From the NCBI RefSeq assembly GCF_013167895.1, contig NZ_BLWC01000001.1, forward strand, positions 4,836,001 to 4,900,000: a stretch of DNA of 64,000 nt. Direction: 5' to 3'. Both the position numbers and the translations under genes were made by a program. This document shows, one piece after another, positions 9,312-17,284 of the stretch (position 1 is the first letter of the stretch; every line of letters begins with the position of its first letter). Origin of the DNA: Streptomyces fulvorobeus (GTDB taxonomy: Bacteria > Actinomycetota > Actinomycetes > Streptomycetales > Streptomycetaceae). The notes under the pieces are model-generated. The model saw only the letters and a list, made by a program, of their open reading frames with translations, searched no databases and was not told the origin of the DNA.

Positions 9312-9480
9312 GCGCGCGCGGGTGGTGCGCTGAGGGCCGGGGGGAAGCCGGGCAAGGACGCGCGTGGACGTTTGGGCTGGGCGGAGAGTGGCGTGGCGCT
9401 TGGGTCCGGGCGACTGGAGCCGGTCCCGAGGGGAGTGGAGCGAGACGCGGAACGGCTCGGAGAGTCAGGCGCGAGGGCGG

Positions 9481-10173
9481 TCAGTGGCCTGCGCGGGAGG
9501 CCCGTCGAATGGTGGCGTCCAGCAGGGACAGGGCATCCGCTGCGGTGCGGTCGGGGTGCCGGTTCCACGGGCCGATCAGGTCGGTCCACCCCTGCGAGCG
9601 GAGTTCGGTGATCAGCCAGGCCCCGGCCCGGTCCACCGTGTCGAGGGAGCCGTAACCGAGCCGGTGTGCGGTGAGAAGCGCGCCGCAGACGCAACGGGCC
9701 CCCCGGGCGTCGCGCAGACGGTAGGGGGCGTTCTGCCAGCCCCATTCGACGAGAATGCGTCGGGCGTAGCCGAGGTGGGTGGACGGCCGTACATCGGGCT
9801 GACCGATACGCCGCCAGCCGTGCAGACGCTCAGGCAGGGCCGCGCCCAGTCGCCCGGGAAGCCGCCGCTCACGGGGCGGCGGGGTGGGCAGGGCCTGTAC
9901 CGACTCCTCGATGAGTTGCTCGACGGATACGGACAGCAGGCCCCGCCAGTCGGCCGCATCCCGATCCGGGGCGGGGTGGCCCTCCGGCTCCGGCTTCGGC
10001 TCGGGCCGGGACTTTTCGCCGGACTCCGGCGGTAGCGGCACGCGGGTGGCGGTGTACCCCCAGCCCGAGATGATGTCCTGCCAGACCGCCGTGTCGTGGA
10101 GGCGGGAGACCTGGGCGTCGAGCTGGTCAGGGGTGAGGTGAGGGGTTTTCGTCGGCACGACAACTCCGTACAT
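9481..10173 (-). CDS. Hypothetical protein, possibly DUF6197-like
   Basis: A 230-residue protein starting at the ATG at 10173 (MYGVVVPTKTPHLTP). The middle has a charged, Pro/Glu-rich linker. The C-terminal part (RCVCGALLTAHRLGYG, then WNRHPDRTAADALSLLDATI) resembles the small actinobacterial DUF6197 family in its Cys-containing helix and the closing WN-x-RT-x-EV-like motif; I assign this only tentatively. No signal peptide or membrane segment. The longest frame starts at 10458, but the extra part is low-complexity Arg/Pro sequence. Convergent with recX; no functional link is evident. Confidence 0.6.
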   Translation of the reverse strand: MYGVVVPTKTPHLTPDQLDAQVSRLHDTAVWQDIISGWGYTATRVPLPPESGEKSRPEPKPEPEGHPAPDRDAADWRGLLSVSVEQLIEESVQALPTPPPRERRLPGRLGAALPERLHGWRRIGQPDVRPSTHLGYARRILVEWGWQNAPYRLRDARGARCVCGALLTAHRLGYGSLDTVDRAGAWLITELRSQGWTDLIGPWNRHPDRTAADALSLLDATIRRASRAGH

Positions 10174-10628
10174 TTCGATCCTCGGCGTTGAGGCGAATGT
10201 GCGGGGTCCGGGGTGATCGCTCCACCTGGATGTGGCGTTCGGGTGGGTCGGCGGCAGGGTGAGACGGCGGAAAAGGCCGGCGGCACCGGGAGGACGGAGC
10301 TGGCGGCGCCTCGGAGCGCTCGCCCAGGCGCCGCGCCGGCCGGTCCTTGCACGCCTCGCCCCGGACGGACCAGCGACCTCCGCGTCCCTCGCCCGGTCCC
10401 CCTGACGAGGGCTCACGAAATCGGGCGCGGCGAGGACGGGAAGCCGGAGGAAGCGCACGTACCTCCAGGCGGATCGGACGTGACGCCTGTCCGGCCCGGA
10501 AGGGGCTCCTCGGGCCGGATATCCCCGGCAGCCACCGCCGCTCCCGGACGGCCCGCGCTGGTACCCCGACCGGTGGAGGCGGCCACCGCCAGGCAGTGCC
10601 CAGCTCCACCGGTGTCAGTGAATCCTGG
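10174..10628. other. 455-bp intergenic region without a supported gene
   Basis: Lies between the start of the hypothetical gene (10173, minus strand) and the end of the rhodanese gene (10629). Open frames crossing it on both strands are rich in Arg, Pro and Gly, lack family similarity and lack a ribosome-binding site. It should contain the promoter of the hypothetical gene. I see no terminator hairpin or recognisable operator. Confidence 0.5.
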
Positions 10629-11048
10629 TCACCCCTCGACCGGGAGCCCCGCCGCGCGCCATGCCTGGAACCCCCCGATCAGGTCGGTCGCGCGGTGCAG
10701 TCCCAGCCGGTGCAGCGACTCGACCGCGAGGCTCGACGCGTACCCCTCGTTGCAGACGACCACCACCTGGAGGTCGTGGCTCACCGCCTCGGCGGCGCGA
10801 TGGCTTCCCCGCGGGTCGAGCCGCCACTCCAGTTCGTTGCGCTCGATGATCAGCGCGCCCGGAATGACCCCGTCCTTCTCCCGCAGGGCCGCATAGCGGA
10901 TGTCCACCAGCAGTGCGCCGTCGGCGGCCGCCGCGGCGGCCTGCCGGGGCCCGATCCGGTCGATTTTGGTGCGGACCCGTTCCAGCAGCTCGTCGATGCC
11001 CAGCGGTTTCCCGCCGCCACCTGGGGTGCTCTCGCGGACGTCGCTCAC
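10629..11048 (-). CDS. Rhodanese-like domain sulfurtransferase
   Basis: A 139-residue single-domain rhodanese. The expected features are in order: LLVDIRYAALREKDGVIPGA in the first half and the active-site loop with catalytic cysteine, VVVCNEGYASSLA, in the second half, ending with the helix LIGGFQAWRAAGLPV. Such proteins carry persulfide sulfur from donors such as thiosulfate or cysteine-derived sulfane. The GTG start at 11048 overlaps the stop of the cysteine dioxygenase gene (11045) by 4 bp, so the two are translationally coupled and probably act together in cysteine sulfur disposal. Confidence 0.9.
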   Translation of the reverse strand: MSDVRESTPGGGGKPLGIDELLERVRTKIDRIGPRQAAAAAADGALLVDIRYAALREKDGVIPGALIIERNELEWRLDPRGSHRAAEAVSHDLQVVVVCNEGYASSLAVESLHRLGLHRATDLIGGFQAWRAAGLPVEG

Positions 11049-11623
11049 TGCCAGTCCTCCGGACGTTCGGTCTGCTCCAGGCGCAGCACCGCGCCCGTGC
11101 GGCTGTAGCGGCGGATGCGCGGCAGCGGGGGGTAGTAGGCGTGCACCGAGACGGCATGCGCGCCGGTGGATTCGTTCAGCACCTCGTGGATGTGATGCCG
11201 GCCGAAGGCCCGGCCCTGACCGGCCGCCAACTGCCGTGTGCGGTCGACGTCCCCGCTCAGCTCCAGGGTCTTCCAGCCCTCGGTGGGCAGCCGGGCGGCC
11301 AGCGAGTGCTCCTTGAGGGTGCCCGCGGCGGTGGTGAAGGCGCCGATCGAGTCGGCGTGGTCGTGCCAGCCGGTGCCCGTGCCGGGCGGCCAGCCGATCA
11401 GCCAGGCTTCACTGCCGCCGGGGCCGTCGAGCCGGATCCACGTACGGCCCTCGGGGTCGAGGGGGAGTGAGGCGACGAGCGCCGCGTCGTTCGCGGTGCG
11501 GCGCACGAAGGCGAGGAGTTCCGCGGCGTCCGGCGCGGACACCGTGCGTGCCTCGGAGTGCGGCACGGGCACGGGCGCCGAAGCGTGTGCGGGAACGGAG
11601 AACGAGAAGGGGCGTGCAGACAC
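11045..11623 (-). CDS. Cysteine dioxygenase family protein
   Basis: About 192 residues, the usual size of bacterial cysteine dioxygenase, a cupin that oxidises cysteine to cysteine sulfinate with non-haem Fe(II). The iron ligands are visible: GWHDHADSIGAF (H87, H89) and the distal histidine of GRHHIHEVLN (about 143-146). I chose the GTG at 11623 (MSARPFSF) because AGGA stands 8 nt upstream; the longest frame starts at a GTG at 11674. Upstream lies a Cys-rich leader peptide (11696-11767), and downstream the coupled rhodanese gene. The arrangement suggests a cysteine-responsive operon. Confidence 0.88.
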   Translation of the reverse strand: MSARPFSFSVPAHASAPVPVPHSEARTVSAPDAAELLAFVRRTANDAALVASLPLDPEGRTWIRLDGPGGSEAWLIGWPPGTGTGWHDHADSIGAFTTAAGTLKEHSLAARLPTEGWKTLELSGDVDRTRQLAAGQGRAFGRHHIHEVLNESTGAHAVSVHAYYPPLPRIRRYSRTGAVLRLEQTERPEDWQ

Positions 11624-11695
11624 AGAAACCGTCCTGGGAGTTCGCGCTGGGGCCACCGTCGTACGCAGAAGCACGGCGTGGCGGTGAGAGGCGAG

Positions 11696-11767
11696 TCAGC
11701 AGGACGGTCGACACACGCAGCCCGCATAGCGGACGAGGTCCATATGGACCCTCCGCCACAGGCGCAC
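11696..11767 (-). CDS. Cys-rich leader peptide upstream of cysteine dioxygenase
   Basis: A 23-codon open frame from GTG 11767 to TGA 11696. It encodes MRLWRRVH followed by MDLVRYAGCVCRPSC, with cysteines at positions 17, 19 and 23, the last sense codon being Cys. An internal ATG at 11743 would give the last 15 residues. Streptomyces genomes carry many annotated short leader peptides of this style (basic start, DLVR core, terminal Cys codons) upstream of sulfur genes. The Cys codons next to the stop suggest ribosome stalling or termination timing that reports cysteinyl-tRNA supply to the operon below. No clear Shine-Dalgarno sequence precedes the GTG, so it may be leaderless. Confidence 0.7.
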   Translation of the reverse strand: MRLWRRVHMDLVRYAGCVCRPSC

Positions 11768-11815
11768 GTCGGTGTCGGTCATGATCTGGAGTACACCATG
11801 TGCGCCTGTGGGGGG

Positions 11816-13474
11816 TCAATCGACGTGGGCGGTGTGCGCGGCGCCCGGTGACGGGTCCCCCGGAGCCCCGCGCGCGGCGCCCGTACCGCTCCCGCCGGCC
11901 CGTTCGGTGTCGCCTCCGCGCGCCGCGTCGGCCGCGGCGATGAGCTCCGCGGGCCGTACCCCGCCGAAGGCCGCCACGAGGTGCCCGTCCGGCCTGATCA
12001 GCAGCACGGTGTGCGCCGAGGCGCCGGGGTAGCTCTCCGCCACCAGTAGCTCACCCTTCACCGGCAGCGCGGCCACGGCCTCGACGAGCCGCGGCATGAC
12101 GCCCGCGGTCAGCCAGTGCCGCCGGTCCCACACCCCGGTACCGGGCGCGATCAGGACCACCAGCAGATGCCCCAGACCCAGCCGGTCGCGCAGGCGGACG
12201 GTCGTACCGTCCGGCGCGGTGACCCGTACGTCGGCGGCCGGCGCACCGGGGGGCGTACCCACGGGCGTGTGCGCCTCGGCGTGCGGAGGCGCAAGAGGCG
12301 AAAGCGCGTACGAAGGGGGCGCACCCAGCGGTCCGCACCCCAGGTGGCCATCGGTGAGCAGCGTGTCGTGACCGCGTGCGCTGCCAGGCACCAGCGTCCG
12401 CAGGCCGCCGCTCCCGCGCAGTATCGGGAGTGACTGGTCGGCGGCGCGGAGCCGTGCGGCGACCGCGGCCCTGCGCTCCGCCTGGTAACTGTCGAGCAGC
12501 AGTTCGGAGGCGCCGTGGTGCCAGCTCTGTGCCAGCTTCCACGCGAGGTTCTCGGCGTCCCGTACGCCCTCGTCGAGGCCCTGGGTACCGAGCGCCCCCA
12601 GAAGGTGGGCGGCGTCGCCGGCGAGGAAGGCCCGCCCGGACCGCCAGCGCTTGGCCAGCCTGTGGTGCAGGGTGTACACCCCGGTGTCCAGCAGTTCGTA
12701 CGCCGGGGTCTCGCCGCACCAGCCCGCCAGTGTGTCGCGGACCCGGGTGATCAGCGCCTCAGGGGTGACCAGCTCACCGCGCGGCGGAAGCAGCCAGTCC
12801 AGTCGCCATACCCCGTCCGGCAGGGGCCGCGCGGTCACCTCGGGGCCGCCACCGCGCCACGGCGGCGCCCGGTGCAGTACGGCTTCGCCCGGCCAGGGCA
12901 GTTCGGCGCGGAGCGCGGCGACAGCATGCCGTTCCACCGCAGTCCGCCCGGGAAACCTGATGTCCAGGAGCTTGCGTACGGTGGACCTGGCTCCGTCGCA
13001 GCCGACCAGATAGCTCCCGCGCCACCAGGTGGCATCAGGCTCCCTGGTGTGCACGGTGACTCCGGCGGGGTCCTGTTCCAGGGTGTCGACGCGGCTGAGC
13101 GGCGCCATCCGCACCAGAGCGTGCGCGGCGGCCGCGGCACGCAGACCGCGGGTCAGGGCGTGCTGCGGCAGATGGACCGGGGCGGGCAGGGGGCCGGTCT
13201 CCGGCACCTCGCCGAGCGGCAGCTCGCGTACCAGCTGCTTGCGCCGCATCGAACGCCATCCGGACCACCGCAGACCCTCTTCGTGCAAGGTCGTGCAGCC
13301 GAGCCGTTCCACCAGCGCGGCGGTGTCCTCGCGCAGGACGACGGTGCGGGCGGGCCGCTGCTCGTCCTTGCCGGGACCTTCGTCGAGGACGACCGAGGGG
13401 ACGCCCTGCGCCGCGAGGGCGAGCGACAGCACCAGACCGACGGGCCCGGCGCCGACGACGATCACCGGGTCCAC
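11816..13474 (-). CDS. FAD-dependent aromatic-ring monooxygenase (PHBH family)
   Basis: About 552 residues. The N-terminal dinucleotide fold is VIVVGAGPVGLVLSLALA (residues 4-21), the second FAD motif is GDAAHLLGALGTQGLDEG, followed by RDAENLAWKL. This is the layout of class A flavin monooxygenases of the phenol/3-(3-hydroxyphenyl)propionate hydroxylase group; the C-terminus is a thioredoxin-like domain (GHLLVVLIAPGTGVW). The GTG at 13474 was chosen because AAGG precedes it by 7 nt; the longest frame starts at 13552. The substrate cannot be told. It is downstream of neither an aromatic pathway nor an antibiotic cluster here. Confidence 0.85.
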   Translation of the reverse strand: MDPVIVVGAGPVGLVLSLALAAQGVPSVVLDEGPGKDEQRPARTVVLREDTAALVERLGCTTLHEEGLRWSGWRSMRRKQLVRELPLGEVPETGPLPAPVHLPQHALTRGLRAAAAAHALVRMAPLSRVDTLEQDPAGVTVHTREPDATWWRGSYLVGCDGARSTVRKLLDIRFPGRTAVERHAVAALRAELPWPGEAVLHRAPPWRGGGPEVTARPLPDGVWRLDWLLPPRGELVTPEALITRVRDTLAGWCGETPAYELLDTGVYTLHHRLAKRWRSGRAFLAGDAAHLLGALGTQGLDEGVRDAENLAWKLAQSWHHGASELLLDSYQAERRAAVAARLRAADQSLPILRGSGGLRTLVPGSARGHDTLLTDGHLGCGPLGAPPSYALSPLAPPHAEAHTPVGTPPGAPAADVRVTAPDGTTVRLRDRLGLGHLLVVLIAPGTGVWDRRHWLTAGVMPRLVEAVAALPVKGELLVAESYPGASAHTVLLIRPDGHLVAAFGGVRPAELIAAADAARGGDTERAGGSGTGAARGAPGDPSPGAAHTAHVD

Positions 13475-13571
13475 GGCGCACACCTTCCGGCCCGTACGGT
13501 CGTAGGGGAAGTGGGGACGGAGGCTCGGGACATGATCACAGAACGTATGCAACCCACTGCCGGTGCTTGCG

Positions 13572-14561
13572 TCAAGTGACGGAGACCCGTGGCGGGGGGC
13601 ACGGCAGATGCGCCGGTGCCCCCCGCGGTCGGATCATCGACGGGCCGTCAGGAGTCGGACGGGCCCGTGGACTTGGACGGGGGAGCCTCGATGACTTCGA
13701 GGCCGCCCCGGGGGCGGTCCCGACCACCGCGCCCGTGCTCTTCTTGCCACGCCGCAGGCGCGCTTCCAGCCAGCTCGCGAAGGACGTCAGCGCGAAGTTC
13801 ACCGCGATGTAGACGAGGGCGATGATGGTGAAGCACGCGATGGTGTTGGCACCGTAGTTCGCGCTCATCGGACGGACCGACGCGAGCAGCTCCGGGAAGG
13901 TGAGGATCGCACCACCGAGAGCGGTGTCCTTCAGGATGACCACGATCTGGCTGACGATCGCGGGCAGCATGGCGGTGACCGACTGCGGCAGCAGCACGTA
14001 TCGCATGGTCTGGCCCTTGCGCATGCCGATCGCCTTGGCGGCGTCGGTCTGGCCCTGCGGGAGGGACAGGATTCCGGCCCGCACGATCTCGGCGAGGACC
14101 GAGGCGTTGTACAGCACCAGACCGGTGACGACGGCGTAGAGCGGCCGCACGTCGCTGGCGATGTCGGTGAACTCCGAGTACGCGGCGTTCGCCGTGATCA
14201 TCAGGATCAGCACGGGGATGGCGCGGAAGAACTCCACGAGGATGCCGGACGGCACCCGCACCGCCCGGTGGTCGGAGAGCCGGCCGATGCCGAACAGGGC
14301 CCCGAGAGGCAGAGCGATCAGCAGGGCGAAGAACGCGGCCTTGAGTGTGTTCAGGAGCCCTGGCCAGAGGTAGGTCTCCCACGGCTGGAAGCTCGTGAAG
14401 AACGGCTCCCACTTGACCCAGTCGAGCTGGTGCTTCTCGTCGAGGCTGACGTAGAGCCACCAGACCACGGCGGCGAGGGCCGCCAGGAAGACGACCGTGT
14501 ACAGGACGTTGCGCCGCTTGGCGCGGGGCCCCTGTGCGTCGAAGAGGACCGATGCCGTCAT
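13572..14561 (-). CDS. gluD: Glutamate ABC transporter permease GluD
   Basis: Membrane permease of the polar amino acid ABC family. It has a cytoplasmic N-terminus, one helix near residues 20-40, then the permease core with PGLLNTLKAAFFALLIALP and the EAA-like loop AAKAIGMRKGQTMRYVLLPQ. The start ATG at 14561 overlaps the gluC stop by 4 bp. As read, the protein ends at 13572 with an odd Pro/Arg-rich tail of about 40 residues. Adding one base in the C/G runs at 13706-13714 would instead give the tail GLEVIEAPPSKSTGPSDS ending at 13648 (about 304 residues), which I think is the true end. Confidence 0.9.
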   Translation of the reverse strand: MTASVLFDAQGPRAKRRNVLYTVVFLAALAAVVWWLYVSLDEKHQLDWVKWEPFFTSFQPWETYLWPGLLNTLKAAFFALLIALPLGALFGIGRLSDHRAVRVPSGILVEFFRAIPVLILMITANAAYSEFTDIASDVRPLYAVVTGLVLYNASVLAEIVRAGILSLPQGQTDAAKAIGMRKGQTMRYVLLPQSVTAMLPAIVSQIVVILKDTALGGAILTFPELLASVRPMSANYGANTIACFTIIALVYIAVNFALTSFASWLEARLRRGKKSTGAVVGTAPGAASKSSRLPRPSPRARPTPDGPSMIRPRGAPAHLPCPPPRVSVT

Positions 14562-15226
14562 CGCTTCACCGCCACCTTCTTGCTCACCCAGCCGAGGAGG
14601 AGCCCGGTCGGAAGGGTGAGGCAGATGAATCCGAAGGCGAAGATGGCCGAGATCAGGATGAGTTGGGCCTCTGCTTCGATCATGTCCTTCATCAGGAAAG
14701 CCGCTTCGGCCACGCCGATCGCCGCGGCGACGGTGGTGTTCTTGGTCAGCGCGATCAGCACGTTGGCCAGCGGGTTCACGACCGAGCGGAATGCCTGCGG
14801 CAGGATGACCAGCCGCAGGACCTGGGTGAAGCTCAGTCCCAGCGCCCGTGCCGCCTCGGCCTGGCCGGTGGGCACCGTGTTGATGCCCGAGCGCAGCGCC
14901 TCGCAGACGAAGGCGGCCGTGTAGAGAGCGAGCGAGAGCACCGCGAGCCGGAAGTTGATGACCTCGAAGTCGTCGCCGCCCCCGAGGGTGACCTGCAGGG
15001 TCTGGAAGAGGCCCAGCGACGAGAAGACGATGATCACGGTCAGCGGGATGTTGCGGACGATGTTCACATAAGCGGTACCGAACCCGCGCATCAGAGGGAC
15101 CGGGCCGACCCGCATGCCGGCCAGCAGCGTTCCCCATAGGAGGGAACCGAGGGCGGAGTAGACGGTGAGTTTCACCGTCACCCAGAAGGCCCCCAGTAGG
15201 TCGTAACCTTCAAGAAAGTCGAACAC
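14558..15226 (-). CDS. gluC: Glutamate ABC transporter permease GluC
   Basis: A 222-residue permease with about five membrane helices, starting with a GTG at 15226. The polar amino acid permease signatures are present: RNIPLTVIIVFSSLGLFQ and the ATPase-contact loop EAARALGLSFTQVLRLVILP. It pairs with GluD to form the membrane channel for glutamate. The stop overlaps the gluD start (ATGA), so the two permeases are coupled. A 27-nt perfect palindrome separates it from gluB upstream. Confidence 0.93.
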   Translation of the reverse strand: MFDFLEGYDLLGAFWVTVKLTVYSALGSLLWGTLLAGMRVGPVPLMRGFGTAYVNIVRNIPLTVIIVFSSLGLFQTLQVTLGGGDDFEVINFRLAVLSLALYTAAFVCEALRSGINTVPTGQAEAARALGLSFTQVLRLVILPQAFRSVVNPLANVLIALTKNTTVAAAIGVAEAAFLMKDMIEAEAQLILISAIFAFGFICLTLPTGLLLGWVSKKVAVKR

Positions 15227-15259
15227 GATCTCCCGTGCTTCCAGGTGTGGGGAGGGCTC

Positions 15260-15286
15260 GGTGCGCCGCCGCTGCGGCGGCGCACC
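15260..15286 (-). repeat. Perfect palindrome between gluB and gluC (putative mRNA hairpin)
   Basis: Arms GGTGCGCCGCCGC and GCGGCGGCGCACC around a single T. It sits between the gluB stop (15325) and the gluC start (15226). There is no U-run, so it is not a simple terminator. In binding-protein operons such hairpins protect the upstream mRNA and partly stop transcription, giving more binding protein than permease; that role is inferred here. Confidence 0.65.
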
Positions 15287-15324
15287 TCATCGGCCCAGCT
15301 TCGGACCGCCCGGCGATGGGAGTG

Positions 15325-16167
15325 CTACTTGACGATGTTGCCGATCTTCGGCGCGGGCTCGTTCTTGTAGTTGGCCGGACCGAAGTTGTCCGTGACGGCC
15401 TTGTCCCACGCACCGTCGGAGACCATCTTGGTCAGCGCGGCGTCGATCTTCTTCTTGAGGTCGGCGTCGCCCTTCTTCAGGCCGATGCCGTAGTTCTCGT
15501 TGGTCATCTTGAAGCCGGCCAGCTTGAACTTGCCCTTGTGGGCGTCCTGCGCCGCGTACCCGGCGAGGATGGAGTCGTCCGTGGTCAGAGCGTCGATGGC
15601 CTTGTTCTCCAGGCCGGTGAGGCACTCGGAGTAGCCGCCGTAGTTCTGCAGCTGCGCCTTGGGGGCCAGCTTCTCCTTGACGTTCTTCGCGGAGGTCGAA
15701 CCGGTGACCGAGCAGAGCTTCTTGTCGTTGAGGTCCTGGGGCGACTTGATGGAGTCGTCGTCGGCCCGGACGAGGACGTCCTGGTGCGCCAGGAGGTACG
15801 GGCCCGCGAAGTCGACCTTCTGCAGACGCTCGTCGTTGATGGAGTACGTGGCGGCGATGAACTTCACGTCGCCGCGCTCGATGGCGGTCTCACGGTCGGC
15901 GCTCTTCGTCTCGACGAAGTTGATGTTCCCGGCGTCGAAGCCGAGCTCCTTCGCGACGTACGTCGCGACGTCGACGTCGAAGCCGGTGAACTTCCCGTCG
16001 GGCGTCTTCAGGCCGAGACCGGGCTGGTCGATCTTGATACCGATCGTGATCTTCTCGCCACCGCCCGAACCCGACTCGCCTTCCTTGTCCCCGGAACCGC
16101 AGGCGGTCGCGGTGAGGGCGAGGGCGAGCACGGCGGCCGACGCGGCGGTGACCTTACGAAGCTGCAT
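15325..16167 (-). CDS. gluB: Glutamate-binding lipoprotein GluB
   Basis: A 280-residue extracellular solute-binding lipoprotein. The signal peptide ends in the lipobox LTATAC with the lipidated Cys at residue 23, followed by a Gly/Ser/Glu linker. The binding domain has family 3 features (TPDGKFTGFDVDVATYVAKE, then SADRETAIERGDVKFIAATY). It captures glutamate outside the cell for GluC/GluD. The gene lies 59 bp downstream of gluA and carries an intercistronic hairpin after its stop, which would favour its own abundance. Confidence 0.93.
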   Translation of the reverse strand: MQLRKVTAASAAVLALALTATACGSGDKEGESGSGGGEKITIGIKIDQPGLGLKTPDGKFTGFDVDVATYVAKELGFDAGNINFVETKSADRETAIERGDVKFIAATYSINDERLQKVDFAGPYLLAHQDVLVRADDDSIKSPQDLNDKKLCSVTGSTSAKNVKEKLAPKAQLQNYGGYSECLTGLENKAIDALTTDDSILAGYAAQDAHKGKFKLAGFKMTNENYGIGLKKGDADLKKKIDAALTKMVSDGAWDKAVTDNFGPANYKNEPAPKIGNIVK

Positions 16168-16226
16168 GGTGGTATTCCCTAGGTTGACGCGTTGTGCGCG
16201 AGGTGAGTGCTCAGCTGAGCCGGGAC

Positions 16227-17012
16227 TCAGTGGTGAAGGATCTTCGACAGGAAATCCTTGGCCCGGTCACTGCGCGGGTTGCTGAAGAACTGGTCGGGCG
16301 CTGCCTCTTCGACGATCTTCCCGTCCGCCATGAAGACCACGCGGTTGGCGGCCGACCGGGCGAAACCCATCTCATGGGTGACGACGACCATGGTCATGCC
16401 GTCCCGGGCGAGCTGCTGCATGACCTCCAGCACCTCGTTGATCATCTCCGGGTCGAGGGCCGATGTGGGCTCGTCGAAGAGCATGACCTTCGGGTCCATC
16501 GCCAGCGCCCGTGCGATGGCCACACGCTGCTGCTGACCACCCGAGAGCTGGGAAGGGTACTTGTCCGCCTGGGAGGCGACGCCCACCCGGTCGAGCAGTG
16601 AGCGGGCCTTCTCCGTAGCGCCCTGCTTGTCCGTCTTGCGGACCTTGAGCTGGCCCAGCATCACGTTCTCCAGCACCGTCTTGTGCGCGAAGAGATTGAA
16701 CGACTGGAAGACCATGCCCACGTCGGCGCGCAGGCGGGCGAGTTCCTTGCCCTCCTGCGGAAGGGGCTTGCCGTCGATCGAGATCGCACCCGAGTCGATC
16801 GTCTCCAAGCGGTTGATGGTGCGGCACAGCGTGGACTTTCCCGACCCCGAAGGCCCGATCACGACCACGACCTCGCCACGGGCGATCGTCAGGTCGATGT
16901 CCTGGAGCACATGCAGCGCGCCGAAGTGCTTGTTGACGTTGCTCAGTACGACAAGGTCGTTCGCCGCAGGCACGGCATCCTCGGCGGCCTTGGTCACTGA
17001 AACTCCGCTCAT
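16227..17012 (-). CDS. gluA: Glutamate ABC transporter ATP-binding protein GluA
   Basis: A 261-residue ATPase of the polar amino acid uptake family. Walker A GPSGSGKS (residues 53-60), signature LSGGQQQR (156-163), Walker B MLFDEP (178-182) and switch histidine in VVTHEMGF are all intact. It powers glutamate import by GluBCD. As first gene of the operon it is divergent from the GluR-GluK two-component genes. In S. coelicolor that system is reported to sense glutamate and activate gluABCD, so the 272-bp intergenic region is the likely control site. Confidence 0.95.
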   Translation of the reverse strand: MSGVSVTKAAEDAVPAANDLVVLSNVNKHFGALHVLQDIDLTIARGEVVVVIGPSGSGKSTLCRTINRLETIDSGAISIDGKPLPQEGKELARLRADVGMVFQSFNLFAHKTVLENVMLGQLKVRKTDKQGATEKARSLLDRVGVASQADKYPSQLSGGQQQRVAIARALAMDPKVMLFDEPTSALDPEMINEVLEVMQQLARDGMTMVVVTHEMGFARSAANRVVFMADGKIVEEAAPDQFFSNPRSDRAKDFLSKILHH

Positions 17013-17053
17013 CGGCTTAATGCTCCGTCCTCCTCGGTTGGCAAGGACACTAG

Positions 17054-17075
17054 TGACGCAGCGCTACCAGCGTCA
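17054..17075. promoter_or_regulatory. Inverted repeat in the gluA-gluR intergenic region, candidate operator
   Basis: TGACGC (17054-17059) and GCGTCA (17070-17075) are exact inverted repeats separated by 10 nt. They lie 42 bp upstream of gluA, close to its probable promoter, in the interval shared with gluR. A GluR or GlnR/PhoP-type site is possible; I have no motif evidence that decides which. Confidence 0.35.
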
Positions 17076-17284
17076 TTACATCTGAGCGGAAATTGAGCAT
17101 AACGATCCGGCCGCAACCGGACACACGGCGTGAACGGGACGTCCTCGGCGCTGCCGGGGCGTACCGGGTGCGTAACGGAAACCCTGCTGTAACCGGCAGG
17201 GCCTTGACTCACACACCCGTCATCGGCGTGGATGCCCTGGTAGGCAAACCGTCCCGGGTCGCCGGGCACAGGAAGGAGGGGTCC

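Noticed and set aside
10127..10609. Minus- and plus-strand frames in the 10.2-10.6 kb gap
   Set aside because: Arg/Pro-rich, no conserved motif, no plausible start signals; treated as intergenic.
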